DNA of 64,000 nucleotides from Ignavibacteria bacterium. Lineage in GTDB: Bacteria; Bacteroidota; Ignavibacteria; Kapaibacteriales; UBA2268. The stretch is taken from positions 1-64,000 of the forward strand of contig JAAYTD010000013.1 in the NCBI GenBank assembly GCA_012518115.1, in the 5' to 3' direction. Below are positions 45,296 to 54,061 of the stretch, one piece after another; within the stretch, counting starts at the first letter, position 1; every line of letters begins with the position of its first letter. The notes under the pieces were generated by a model. It was not told the DNA's origin, did not search any database, and worked only from the letters and a program-made list of their open reading frames with translations. Both the position numbers and the translations under genes were made by a program.

Positions 45296-46366
45296 TTAAA
45301 TTAATTTAAACGGAAATATTAAATAAAAACGTGTAACTTTTCCTATTTCTAATGCTGGTGCGGGAAATTTCAAAAGATTTAGAGACTGTTTGAACCAATT
45401 CCAAGTATTTGAGCCGTCAGGTAAAAGCTTAACCATATTATAATCAAGTGAAATAATGAGACGCGGGCTTCCCCAATTTCCGGGTTCCAAGCTTATACAT
45501 TCGGAACATGCTTCAACACCTCTTCCTGCGGGCGAGTTTTGGTCTAATATATTTCGCACTGCATAGCCTATGCTTAACTCTAACCAATCGGGGTAATATT
45601 TTTTCCATTTTTCAGGTAATAGATTATGAACGTTTATAGACATAAAAAAGACTTGTGAGGCGTAGTCATCCATAAATATTTCATGTGGAATACGCGATTT
45701 ATTTCCTGTCCATTCAGCAGGAAAATACATAAATTTCGGAGTAAAATTTTGTAATACAGGAAAATAATTTTGTGCTGCAAAAAAAACACTACCTAATACG
45801 TCAGCATACCAATCCGACGGACTGAAACCCCAATTTTTTCCGTAACCATCTAAAATTTCAATATAAGTTGAATAAGCTAGTCCTAAACCTGCACCTAAAT
45901 TATTAGAAGCTTCCCACCCAAACCCTGAAGAAACAAGAGCTTCACGGAAAAAATAAGAAGCAGTATGAGCTCCATAAAAATGTCCCGCTTTATCGATGTA
46001 AATATCATAGCGCGCATCTTCAGCAATTGTAAATTCTGCATGTTCTTTCCAAATCGTATTCATTTGCAACTCATGTTGTAAAACAAAAAGACCTGCTAAA
46101 GCTCCCGTAAATATCGCTAAATTCAAAGGCTTAATCTTTGTTTCAACTAACGGAGTGCCGCCCATTATGATATATCGTTGCGTATCTCCATATAAAAAAT
46201 TTTCAAGCGGAATATAGCGTGAAGAATCGCTATTTTCTATAGTGGTAATTGCAGCAACAGTAGTATCAGTATCAAGTTTGTTTTCCTCTGCCAAAATGCT
46301 ATTAAAACTGCTAAAAACAACAAAATAAGCAATTAAAAATATCATTTTTCCCATGAAATGTGTCAT
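45296..46366 (-). CDS. DUF2279-type membrane or periplasmic protein
   Basis: 356 residues. A signal or anchor (MIFLIAYFVVFSSFNSILA) precedes a region with DKAGHFYGAHTASYFFRE, then TYIEILDGYGKNWGFSPSDW and ADVLGSVFFAAQNYFPVL. The KAGHFYGxxTxS and DGYxxxWGFSxxD features are typical of DUF2279 (PF10043). Function unknown. ATG 46366 is used; Met5 or Met8 would also do. Probably cotranscribed with recG. Confidence 0.7.
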   Translation of the reverse strand: MTHFMGKMIFLIAYFVVFSSFNSILAEENKLDTDTTVAAITTIENSDSSRYIPLENFLYGDTQRYIIMGGTPLVETKIKPLNLAIFTGALAGLFVLQHELQMNTIWKEHAEFTIAEDARYDIYIDKAGHFYGAHTASYFFREALVSSGFGWEASNNLGAGLGLAYSTYIEILDGYGKNWGFSPSDWYADVLGSVFFAAQNYFPVLQNFTPKFMYFPAEWTGNKSRIPHEIFMDDYASQVFFMSINVHNLLPEKWKKYYPDWLELSIGYAVRNILDQNSPAGRGVEACSECISLEPGNWGSPRLIISLDYNMVKLLPDGSNTWNWFKQSLNLLKFPAPALEIGKVTRFYLIFPFKLI

Positions 46367-46448
46367 TGTTTGATTTTTGGTATAAAAATTGAGAGAAATT
46401 ATTCGTATATTCTTTGTATATTCTATAGTTACAAAAGTACAAAAAAAT

Positions 46449-47681
46449 ATGAATAATAATGGCGAAAAATTAAAAAAAATGCGAAAAAAGTGTGGTTTAT
46501 CTATTCAAGAAGTAGAAAAAGCCACAAACATAAGAGAACATATTATAGAAGCTTTGGAAAAGAATGAGGAAATTTCTTTGCCAAAGCCTTATATTGTCTC
46601 TTTTGTAAAGTCATTAAACGAATTTTACGAAAAAAAACTTAGCTCTTCAGATAAAAAAACAACAGAAGAAGCTGAAGTATCGCCTATAATTTATGATGAT
46701 CAAGAAAATGTTTTTAAAGTAAAAGAAGAATACGCTAAAAACCGCATTTTTATTAATGACATTGACGAAAATGATAGAGAAGAAGATAATAACATTGAGA
46801 AAAACGAAGGATTTGAAATTATAGAAACTAAAGATATAGAACAAGAACAAGAAACGACAACAATAACAACAAAAAATAATATTAACAACAAAAAACATAA
46901 AGAGAGCAAAAGTAACGAAGAAAAAGAAAAAGTAACTGTTGCACCTGTAATTTCTGTAGATGAAAAGCCACAACAAAAAAAGAAAAAACAAATACGCTAT
47001 AAGTCTATTAATTCAAAAAAATCAATATACATAGTTTATTCTGTACTCGGATTGTTTTTGTTAAGTATTATATATTTCATTTTCTTCTACGGTTCGAAAG
47101 ATGTTGAAACTTTATCAACGGAACTTGATGACAAGAACGCACAACATGATAAAAAAACAAACAAAAAAAACACTTTACTTTTACAGTTTACTCAAGACAG
47201 TATAAGTTTTACTGCCATAGCAAAAGATTCTGCTTGGATAAAGCTTGATATTGACGGTAAAAAAGTTGATGAACTTATTATGGCAAAAGGCGACAGACAG
47301 CGTTGGGCAGCACAGGATTATTTCGTACTCAGCACTTCAAATGTCGGAAGTATAGATTTTTATAAAAACGATTCGCTTTTACCTCTACTCGGTGCGGCTG
47401 GCAGCATGGTAAAAAATATAAAAATTGCAAAAGACGGACTAGCTAATGTAAGACCGCTAGAAAGCCACACTCAAACAGTTCCTATGGATAAAATAGATAC
47501 TAACTATATGAACTTAGCACCTTCAACTGCAGCTAACAAAGATACTACAAAAAAGAAAGTATATAGAAGAAAAAAAGTTGAAAAAGAAGAGAAAACAATT
47601 CCTATATTAGATTTTTCAGCACCACCAACAACAAAGCCAAATATCCTTGACAAACCTGAAAAAGAAAAAGAAAAAAAATAG
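46449..47681 (+). CDS. RodZ-like helix-turn-helix membrane protein
   Basis: 410 residues from ATG 46449; the longer frame from TTG 46389 is rejected. A Cro/C1-type helix-turn-helix is at 1-70 (GEKLKKMRKKCGLSIQEVEK, ATNIREHIIEALEKNE). A long low-complexity acidic and Asn/Lys-rich linker follows, then one membrane helix (SIYIVYSVLGLFLLSIIYFI) and a periplasmic DUF4115 domain (DSAWIKLDIDGKKVDELIMA). The end is Lys-rich. RodZ links MreB to the cell-wall machinery. The linker here is unusually long. Confidence 0.8.
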   Translation: MNNNGEKLKKMRKKCGLSIQEVEKATNIREHIIEALEKNEEISLPKPYIVSFVKSLNEFYEKKLSSSDKKTTEEAEVSPIIYDDQENVFKVKEEYAKNRIFINDIDENDREEDNNIEKNEGFEIIETKDIEQEQETTTITTKNNINNKKHKESKSNEEKEKVTVAPVISVDEKPQQKKKKQIRYKSINSKKSIYIVYSVLGLFLLSIIYFIFFYGSKDVETLSTELDDKNAQHDKKTNKKNTLLLQFTQDSISFTAIAKDSAWIKLDIDGKKVDELIMAKGDRQRWAAQDYFVLSTSNVGSIDFYKNDSLLPLLGAAGSMVKNIKIAKDGLANVRPLESHTQTVPMDKIDTNYMNLAPSTAANKDTTKKKVYRRKKVEKEEKTIPILDFSAPPTTKPNILDKPEKEKEKK

Positions 47682-47723
47682 TTATTGTTTGTTGTTTTTC
47701 TGAAAAAACTTCTGTTTCTTTTG

Positions 47724-47731
47724 TATATTTG
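47724..47731 (+). promoter_or_regulatory. -7 box five bases before a start codon
   Basis: TATATTTG ends 5 bases ahead of ATG 47737. Transcription starts about 5-7 bases after this box, so the mRNA would begin at or next to the ATG (leaderless). Confidence 0.45.
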
Positions 47732-47736
47732 TATTT

Positions 47737-49011
47737 ATGATCTATACTCGTGAATTATATCAAAAATTTGTAGAAAAAGAAAAACTTGATAAAATAAATA
47801 GCACTAAAAAAAGAAGAAAGAGAATATCGTCTTTTATCCGCTATATTACTTTTGCTTTTTTAGGGAAAAAATGGAAATGGGAGCCTGCCACCCTAAAAAT
47901 AAAAGCAGAAAATATCAAAAACATTCTTATTTTAAGATATGACGCTATCGGCGATTATATCGTTACCACAAGTGCTATAAGATGGCTTAAAGACGCTTGT
48001 CCACACGCTAATATCGATATTGTATGTTCGGAACGAAATAAATCTTTGGCAGAAATAGATCCAAATGTTAATAATATCTATATACTTCCTTATAAAAAAA
48101 AGTTCTGGCGAAGCTTAATAAAAATAAAGAAACAAATAGGCAATAAGAAATATGATTTAACCTTAGCTTTAGTTTATACAAAAATGACTGCTTGTGCTAT
48201 TTTATCAAGATGCTTTGCAAGTGATTCCGAAAAAATAACAATTTTACACACTGAACGACCGCATATTTACGGACTTGTTTTCAATAGACAAGAACCTTCT
48301 TTTTATCCCGGGAAATCTTGGGCAGAACGCTTTGTTTTGATGATGAAAAATAATATCACTTCTAATATTCCTATAGACGAAAAAGAAGAAAAAGCTTATA
48401 TTTGCGTAAGCAAAAAGTCTCTAGAAAATATTAGTAATCTTTTAGAAAAACATGATTTAAGTTATGATTTACGAGGTAAAAAAAATGTGTTTTCAAAAGA
48501 TGATGTATCTAATTTCCACAGAATAGGCAAGCAAAGATATTTTATAATTAATATATCAGCATATTCACCTAACAGAATGTGGGGAACAAACGATTGCTCT
48601 AACTTCATTATAAATTGTTTAAAGCAATATCCTAACACATTATTTTTTGTAAGTGGCGGTCCACAATTTATCAAAGAAACAGAAGAAATTATAAGAACTG
48701 TTAATCATAAAAATTGTATTGCTCTTAATTTACCTCTTTTAGATTACATAGCTTTTGTCGGCTGTGCTGATTTGATAATTACACCTGACACAAGTATAGC
48801 TCATATAGGTGCAGCATTTGAAGTTCCACTTGTTATTCTTTATGCTGAAGAAGTTAAAATAATAGACTGGTTCCCGCAATCCGAACGTTTTTTGCCTTTA
48901 CTAAGTTCTGATAAGGAAAAGCTTGTCATTAAAACGGAAAAAATTATAGAAGCAGTAGAAATGATTTTATCCGATTCGCCTATAGAAGTATGTAATAAAA
49001 TTGATAGTTAA
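47737..49011 (+). CDS. Family 9 glycosyltransferase (heptosyltransferase-like)
   Basis: 424 residues. ILILRYDAIGDYIVTTSAIR is the N-terminal Rossmann loop of GT9 enzymes, and PDTSIAHIGAAFEVPLVILY with the earlier FFVSGGPQFIKETEEII form the C-terminal nucleotide-sugar site. Probably transfers a heptose or similar sugar to lipopolysaccharide. The first ~55 residues are basic and extra to the family. The stop codon TAA (49009-49011) is the first three bases of a composite repeat. Confidence 0.88.
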   Translation: MIYTRELYQKFVEKEKLDKINSTKKRRKRISSFIRYITFAFLGKKWKWEPATLKIKAENIKNILILRYDAIGDYIVTTSAIRWLKDACPHANIDIVCSERNKSLAEIDPNVNNIYILPYKKKFWRSLIKIKKQIGNKKYDLTLALVYTKMTACAILSRCFASDSEKITILHTERPHIYGLVFNRQEPSFYPGKSWAERFVLMMKNNITSNIPIDEKEEKAYICVSKKSLENISNLLEKHDLSYDLRGKKNVFSKDDVSNFHRIGKQRYFIINISAYSPNRMWGTNDCSNFIINCLKQYPNTLFFVSGGPQFIKETEEIIRTVNHKNCIALNLPLLDYIAFVGCADLIITPDTSIAHIGAAFEVPLVILYAEEVKIIDWFPQSERFLPLLSSDKEKLVIKTEKIIEAVEMILSDSPIEVCNKIDS

Positions 49012-49098
49012 TACCACACCTCTCCTGCTACGCAAAAATGAGGGCAGAACACCCTCATCTACAACTCTCAAGAGGAGAATTTATTCAAAATGGTATAG
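49009..49098 (+). repeat. Composite repeat, short copy with module C
   Basis: TAATACCACACCTCTCCTGC starts in the stop codon of the glycosyltransferase. Inside is GAGGGCAGAACACCCTCAT (49041-49059), the reverse of module C at 34726. It ends CTCTCAAGAGGAGAAT and TTATTCAAAATGGTATA. Confidence 0.75.
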
Positions 49099-49128
49099 CT
49101 AGTTATTTTATTTGTAAGTATTATAATT

Positions 49129-50355
49129 TTAAGCAAATAATTTTAATACTTTATATAAAGCTTTGTTTAATACATCTATTTCTTCTTCGGTATTATAGAA
49201 AGCAAAAGAAGCGCGCGTTGTTGCATCTATACTAAATCTTCGCATTATAGGTTCTGAACAATGATGACCTGTTCGCACAGCAACACCTTCCATGTCAAGC
49301 ATTGTTCCTATATCATGAGGATGTATGCTATTTAGAATAAAAGAAATTACACTTGCTTTTTCTTTTGCAGTACCAACTATTTTTAGTTGTTTTATTTTCT
49401 TTAGGCTTTCTGTTGCATACTCTAACAGATGTTTTTCATACTCATAAATTTCATCAAGTCCTATATCTTGTATATAATTAATTGCCTTGCCGATACCTAT
49501 AGCGCCAGCTATATCAGGTGTTCCTGCTTCAAATTTATAAGGCAAATCATTGAAAATAGTTTTCGTGAAAGCTACGCTAAGAATCATATCGCCTCCTGTT
49601 TGATAGGGTGGCATACTATCTAATAATGATTTTTTAGCGTACATAAAACCAATACCTGTCGGTGCATATAGCTTATGCCCAGAAGCTACAAGAAAATCGC
49701 AATCAAGTTCTTGAACATCTATTTTTAAATGCTGTACAGATTGAGCAGCATCAATAATTATTGGAATATTATGCTTATGAACTATATCAATAATTTGTTT
49801 TATGGGGTTTATCGTTCCTAAAGAATTAGAAATATGCGTTATAGATACGATTTTTGTTCTGTCTGAAATAAGTTTAACTAGCTCTTCTAATTTAACATCT
49901 CCGTTGTTATCTATAGGTACTACAACAAGTTTAGCTTTTTTTCGGCTACAAAGGATTTGCCAAGGCACTATGTTTGCATGATGTTCAAGATGAGAGATAA
50001 GGACTTCATCGCCTTCTTTAACTCTCATATCTCCGAAAGTTGCTGCAATTAAGTTAATAGATTCCGTAGCACCACGAGTAAAAATCACTTCTTCAAAAGA
50101 TTTAGCATTGATAAATTTTTGCACAATGCCCCGGGCTTCTTCATACTTAGCAGTAGCTCTTTGACTTAAAAAATGTACACCACGATGTATGTTACTATTA
50201 TAATTAGCATAGAAATTTGATACTTCGTCAATAACACATTTAGGTTTTTGAGTTGTTGCAGCATTATCAAGATAAACAAATGGCTTGCCGTATATTTTTG
50301 TTTTTAAAATAGGGAAATCGTTTCTTATTTCTTTTATTTGCTGAGGACTTAACAT
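49129..50355 (-). CDS. sufS: Cysteine desulfurase SufS
   Basis: 408 residues, family length. Class V aminotransferase fold: AATTQKPKCVID, SHLEHHANIVPWQ, DAAQSVQHLKID, and ASGHKLYAPTGIGF holding the PLP Lys. The active-site Cys is in RTGHHCSEPIMRRF, the SufS type of loop. It provides sulfur for Fe-S cluster assembly. No other suf gene is adjacent; the clpX gene follows in the same direction with 42 bp between. Confidence 0.9.
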   Translation of the reverse strand: MLSPQQIKEIRNDFPILKTKIYGKPFVYLDNAATTQKPKCVIDEVSNFYANYNSNIHRGVHFLSQRATAKYEEARGIVQKFINAKSFEEVIFTRGATESINLIAATFGDMRVKEGDEVLISHLEHHANIVPWQILCSRKKAKLVVVPIDNNGDVKLEELVKLISDRTKIVSITHISNSLGTINPIKQIIDIVHKHNIPIIIDAAQSVQHLKIDVQELDCDFLVASGHKLYAPTGIGFMYAKKSLLDSMPPYQTGGDMILSVAFTKTIFNDLPYKFEAGTPDIAGAIGIGKAINYIQDIGLDEIYEYEKHLLEYATESLKKIKQLKIVGTAKEKASVISFILNSIHPHDIGTMLDMEGVAVRTGHHCSEPIMRRFSIDATTRASFAFYNTEEEIDVLNKALYKVLKLFA

Positions 50356-50397
50356 TATTTTTCACCAAAAGATTAATTAAAAATTTGCTTTATCTTC

Positions 50398-51639
50398 TTA
50401 CTTTGAATAAACCAAAGTAGGTTCTGCTTTCTTTTCTACAACTTCTTCTGTAATAATACATTTTTTCAAGTTCTTTTCATCAGGTGCCTTATACATAACG
50501 GGCAACATTATTTCTTCTACTATTGAACGTAAAGCACGAGCTCCTGTTTTGCGTTCTTTTGCAAGTTCAACTATTTTTTTGATAGCTTTATCTTCAAAAA
50601 CTAGTTCTATTTTCTCTAATTTCATTAGATATTGAAATTGTTTCAAGAGTGCATTTTTAGGTTTAGTTAAAATCGAAACCATAGCTTCTTCGCTTAGATC
50701 TTCAAGAGGAGCAATCATTGGCAAACGTCCTGTAAGTTCAGGAATAAAGCCAAATTGTACTAAATCGTCCGGAGTAGTATTTTTGAAAAGTTCCGTTGTT
50801 TCTTCTATATTTTCCGTTTCTTTCGCCGTAAATCCTATAAGTGAATCTGTTCTTATCCGCTTAGCTATAATTTTTTCTAAACCGTCAAAAGCACCGCCAC
50901 ATATAAAAAGTATATTTTTCGTATCAAGATAAAGCAGCTGTTGCTCAGGATGTTTTCTACCGCCTTTAGGTGGAATACCTGCACGCGTACCTTCTAAAAT
51001 CTTAAGAAAAGCTTGTTGAACACCTTCACCCGAAACATCACGTGTTATGCTTTGAGAATCACCTTTCCGACCTATTTTATCTATCTCATCAATATAAATT
51101 ATGCCTCTTTCCGCAGCACTCACATCGTAATTAGCATTTTGCACCAAAGCTAAAAGTACTGTCTCTACGTCATCGCCAACATAACCCGCTTCTGTTATTG
51201 TCGTCGCATCTGCTATAGCAAAAGGGACTTTAAGAACTCTTGCTAAAGTTTTTGCAAGTAAAGTTTTTCCTGTTCCAGTCGGACCTATCAAAAGAATATT
51301 GCTCTTTTCTAACTCAACACCGCCATTATCTAGATGATTTATTCGCTTATAATGATTATAAACCGCAACAGATAGAATACGCTTAGCATAATCTTGACCT
51401 ATCACATATTCATCTAAAGATTTTTTTAACTCACTTGGCTTAGGTAACTTATCAGTAAGCTTAAAGTTATTATTACTTGTCTGCTTATTATTAGCTTGCT
51501 CACTTACTATTTCACTGCCACGAATTAAGCAAGTATCACAAATAAATATACCCTTTTTAAAACTTTCAAAGAATAGATTTACTTTTTCTAACGGCGTTTT
51601 GCAAAAAGCGCAACTAGGTCCTTCTTCTTTACTCTTCAT
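50398..51639 (-). CDS. clpX: ClpX, ATPase subunit of the Clp protease
   Basis: 413 residues, typical length. The N-terminal zinc finger uses Cys 10, 13, 34 and 37. Walker A is LLIGPTGTGKTLLAKTLA, Walker B IIYIDEIDKIGRKGDS, and sensor and box VII follow. The PAKxIGF-type ClpP loop appears as KRIRTDSLIGFTAK (LIGF, where IGF binds ClpP). It unfolds proteins for ClpP. clpP is not in this window. The N-terminal finger here is CAFCKTPLEKV, slightly atypical. Confidence 0.95.
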   Translation of the reverse strand: MKSKEEGPSCAFCKTPLEKVNLFFESFKKGIFICDTCLIRGSEIVSEQANNKQTSNNNFKLTDKLPKPSELKKSLDEYVIGQDYAKRILSVAVYNHYKRINHLDNGGVELEKSNILLIGPTGTGKTLLAKTLARVLKVPFAIADATTITEAGYVGDDVETVLLALVQNANYDVSAAERGIIYIDEIDKIGRKGDSQSITRDVSGEGVQQAFLKILEGTRAGIPPKGGRKHPEQQLLYLDTKNILFICGGAFDGLEKIIAKRIRTDSLIGFTAKETENIEETTELFKNTTPDDLVQFGFIPELTGRLPMIAPLEDLSEEAMVSILTKPKNALLKQFQYLMKLEKIELVFEDKAIKKIVELAKERKTGARALRSIVEEIMLPVMYKAPDEKNLKKCIITEEVVEKKAEPTLVYSK

Positions 51640-51802
51640 CTATATATAAAATAAAAAACAATTAACAATTATTAAAAGAAAACAAAAATACAGAATTTCA
51701 TACTTAAAAACAAATATTTTTAATACATGATCATTACAATAATAATCCAAAGTAAATTATAAATATATTAGTCTGTATGTAGCAAAAAATTACAATTCAG
51801 AC

Positions 51803-51830
51803 AAAAAAGGGGCATATTCAATACGCCCCA
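51803..51830 (-). terminator. Terminator of the OPT transporter gene
   Basis: GGGGCATAT (51809-51817) with ATACGCCCC (51821-51829), one mismatch; the A run before it is a T run on the minus strand. Confidence 0.75.
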
Positions 51831-51863
51831 ACAATAAGATTTTTATTTTATTTGCAAATAATA

Positions 51864-53894
51864 TTATAAATCTTCTTCTTTAGCACGACGTGTGTCCCAA
51901 ACGAAATAACATATTAAAATAATAAATGCAATTATAGCTACCTTTTGTCCTGTTATCGGATCACTAGCAAATACACCTGTATTTAAATCTATATCAAAGA
52001 ATAGAAGTAAAGCACCTATGACTCCAAAAATTGCAGCACCAGCTATCATTCCTGATGCTATTAGTGTTCCACGTGCAGTTCTTGCTGCCGATAATTTTTT
52101 ACTTTGTTTTTTAGTCTCTTTGCTCATATAGTAATTCAACAAGCCACCAACTATAAGCGGAGTATTAAGTTCAAGTGGAATAAACATTCCTAAAGCAAAA
52201 GGTAAAGGCGGAATACCAATAAGCATCAAAAGTAAGGAAATTAAAGCACCTACAACGTAAAGAATCCAATAAACTTTAGCACCGGGCAACATAAGTGGCT
52301 CTATCACAGCAGCCATAGCGTTAGCTTGAGGTGCTACGAGTGGATTAGGTGTTTCAGGAGTTAGAACATAGCCATAAGCTTGTCCAAGAATATATATCAC
52401 TACGCCTACTGTTGCCGCTGAAACTAATGTTCCAAGAAACTTCCACTGCTGTTGTTTAACAGGTGTAGTACCTAACCAATAACCTACTTTCAAATCCGTA
52501 ATAAAACCACCTGCCATAGAAAGTGCAGTACAAACTATACCGCCAATAATTAAAGCGCTTGTCATTCCAGCCGGACCGCTTAAGCCAACGGCAACTAAAA
52601 TGAAAGAAGATAATATCAAAGTCATCAGTGTCATACCAGACACAGGATTAGAACCTACTATAGCTATAGCATTAGCTGCAACTGTTGTAAATAAAAAAGC
52701 AATAACTACTAAAGTAACTAGCGCTACTATAGCCTGAAATGGAGTAATATTCACTCCAAATAATAAAAATACAAAAATAGCGCCGATTGTTAGTATAGTT
52801 AACAAGAAAATAGTACTCATTTTCAAATCTCTATCAGTACGTGGAACGGCAGGTTCTTCAGTTTTTTCTGATTTCTTGCCTCCTAAACCTGCTACCGCTA
52901 GCTTAAAAGCCGAACCTATTACTGACGAAGATTTTGCTATTCCTATCATACCAGCCATAGCTATCGCTCCTATACCTATCGGACGCACATACACTCTAAA
53001 TATATCCTCTGGCGAAAGTGCTGCAAAAGGATTAACTACACCAGCTCCTAATAAATGAACAGCTATATCGCCTATCTCATTTATAAGAGGTATGAAAACA
53101 AACCAAGAAAGCATAGAACCGACACAAATTATAGTAGCATACTTCAAACCTATCAAATAACCGAACGAAAAAACTAAAGGCGATACACTCATCTTGAAAA
53201 CAAGCTTCGTTTTTTCCGCTAATGTAGCACCTATGGAAATTACACGAGTAGAAAAAGTATCCGCAAAAAGACGTAAAGTGGAAAATAAGAACTCAAATAA
53301 ACCACCAATTAAGCCACTAGTTATAAGTATTTTAGCTTGCGAACCACCCTTTTCACCCGTGATTAATATCTCAGTAGTAGCAGTCGCCTCAGGAAAAGGA
53401 AACTTGCCATGCATATCCTTTACAAAATATTTACGGAAAGGAATTAAAAAAAGTATTCCTAAAAAGCCACCAAATAACGAGGAAAAAAAGATTTGGAAAA
53501 ACTTAACCTCTATTTCCGGATATTTAGCTTGCAAAATATAAAGAGCTGGTATAGTAAACACTGCACCCGCTACTATTACACCTGAGCTAGCTCCTATAGA
53601 CTGTATGATAACATTTTGAGACAAAGCATGTCGCTTCTTCAATGCTGCCGAAGCACCTACAGCTATAATAGAAATAGGTATTGCTGCTTCAAATACTTGA
53701 CCTATTTTTAGACCCGAATAGGCAGCAGCAGCAGAAAAAATTATCGCCATAAGTAACCCGAAACAAACTGACCAAGGCGTTACTTCAGCAAATTTAGAAT
53801 CTGCCGGCATCACAGGATTATAAACTTCACCCGGACGAAGCTCACGATGAGCATTCTCAGGCAATTTTGCTTGAAAAGAATTATTGTTGTCCAT
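51864..53894 (-). CDS. OPT-family oligopeptide transporter
   Basis: 676 residues with about 15 membrane helices. AAYSGLKIGQVFEAAIPISI and the KFPFPEATATTEILITGE loop, with later NPLVAPQANAMAAVIEPLM, are OPT (PF03169) features. Bacterial members import oligopeptides or metal complexes across the inner membrane. The last helix (VAIIAFIILICYFVWD) is followed by a short charged tail. Single gene. Confidence 0.9.
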   Translation of the reverse strand: MDNNNSFQAKLPENAHRELRPGEVYNPVMPADSKFAEVTPWSVCFGLLMAIIFSAAAAYSGLKIGQVFEAAIPISIIAVGASAALKKRHALSQNVIIQSIGASSGVIVAGAVFTIPALYILQAKYPEIEVKFFQIFFSSLFGGFLGILFLIPFRKYFVKDMHGKFPFPEATATTEILITGEKGGSQAKILITSGLIGGLFEFLFSTLRLFADTFSTRVISIGATLAEKTKLVFKMSVSPLVFSFGYLIGLKYATIICVGSMLSWFVFIPLINEIGDIAVHLLGAGVVNPFAALSPEDIFRVYVRPIGIGAIAMAGMIGIAKSSSVIGSAFKLAVAGLGGKKSEKTEEPAVPRTDRDLKMSTIFLLTILTIGAIFVFLLFGVNITPFQAIVALVTLVVIAFLFTTVAANAIAIVGSNPVSGMTLMTLILSSFILVAVGLSGPAGMTSALIIGGIVCTALSMAGGFITDLKVGYWLGTTPVKQQQWKFLGTLVSAATVGVVIYILGQAYGYVLTPETPNPLVAPQANAMAAVIEPLMLPGAKVYWILYVVGALISLLLMLIGIPPLPFALGMFIPLELNTPLIVGGLLNYYMSKETKKQSKKLSAARTARGTLIASGMIAGAAIFGVIGALLLFFDIDLNTGVFASDPITGQKVAIIAFIILICYFVWDTRRAKEEDL

Positions 53895-54048
53895 AAAAAA
53901 CCTTTATAAACTTTATAAAATTATTAATATGTCTTATGTAAAATTTCAATTTAATAAAAAAATATGAAACAATTGATACAAAAAAACAGTTTTTGCAGGA
54001 AAAATCACTAAAAAATTCTTGAATATAAAAAAAATTACCATAAATCCG

Positions 54049-54056
54049 TATATTTG
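54049..54056 (+). promoter_or_regulatory. -7 box five bases before the GWxTD ATG
   Basis: TATATTTG ends 5 bases before ATG 54062, as for the gene at 47737. Transcription would start near the ATG. Confidence 0.45.
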
Positions 54057-54061
54057 CATAT

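Noticed and set aside
46647-46991. 114-residue Phe-rich antisense frame
   Set aside because: Mirror of the low-complexity Lys/Asn/Glu linker of the RodZ-like gene; codon bias artefact.
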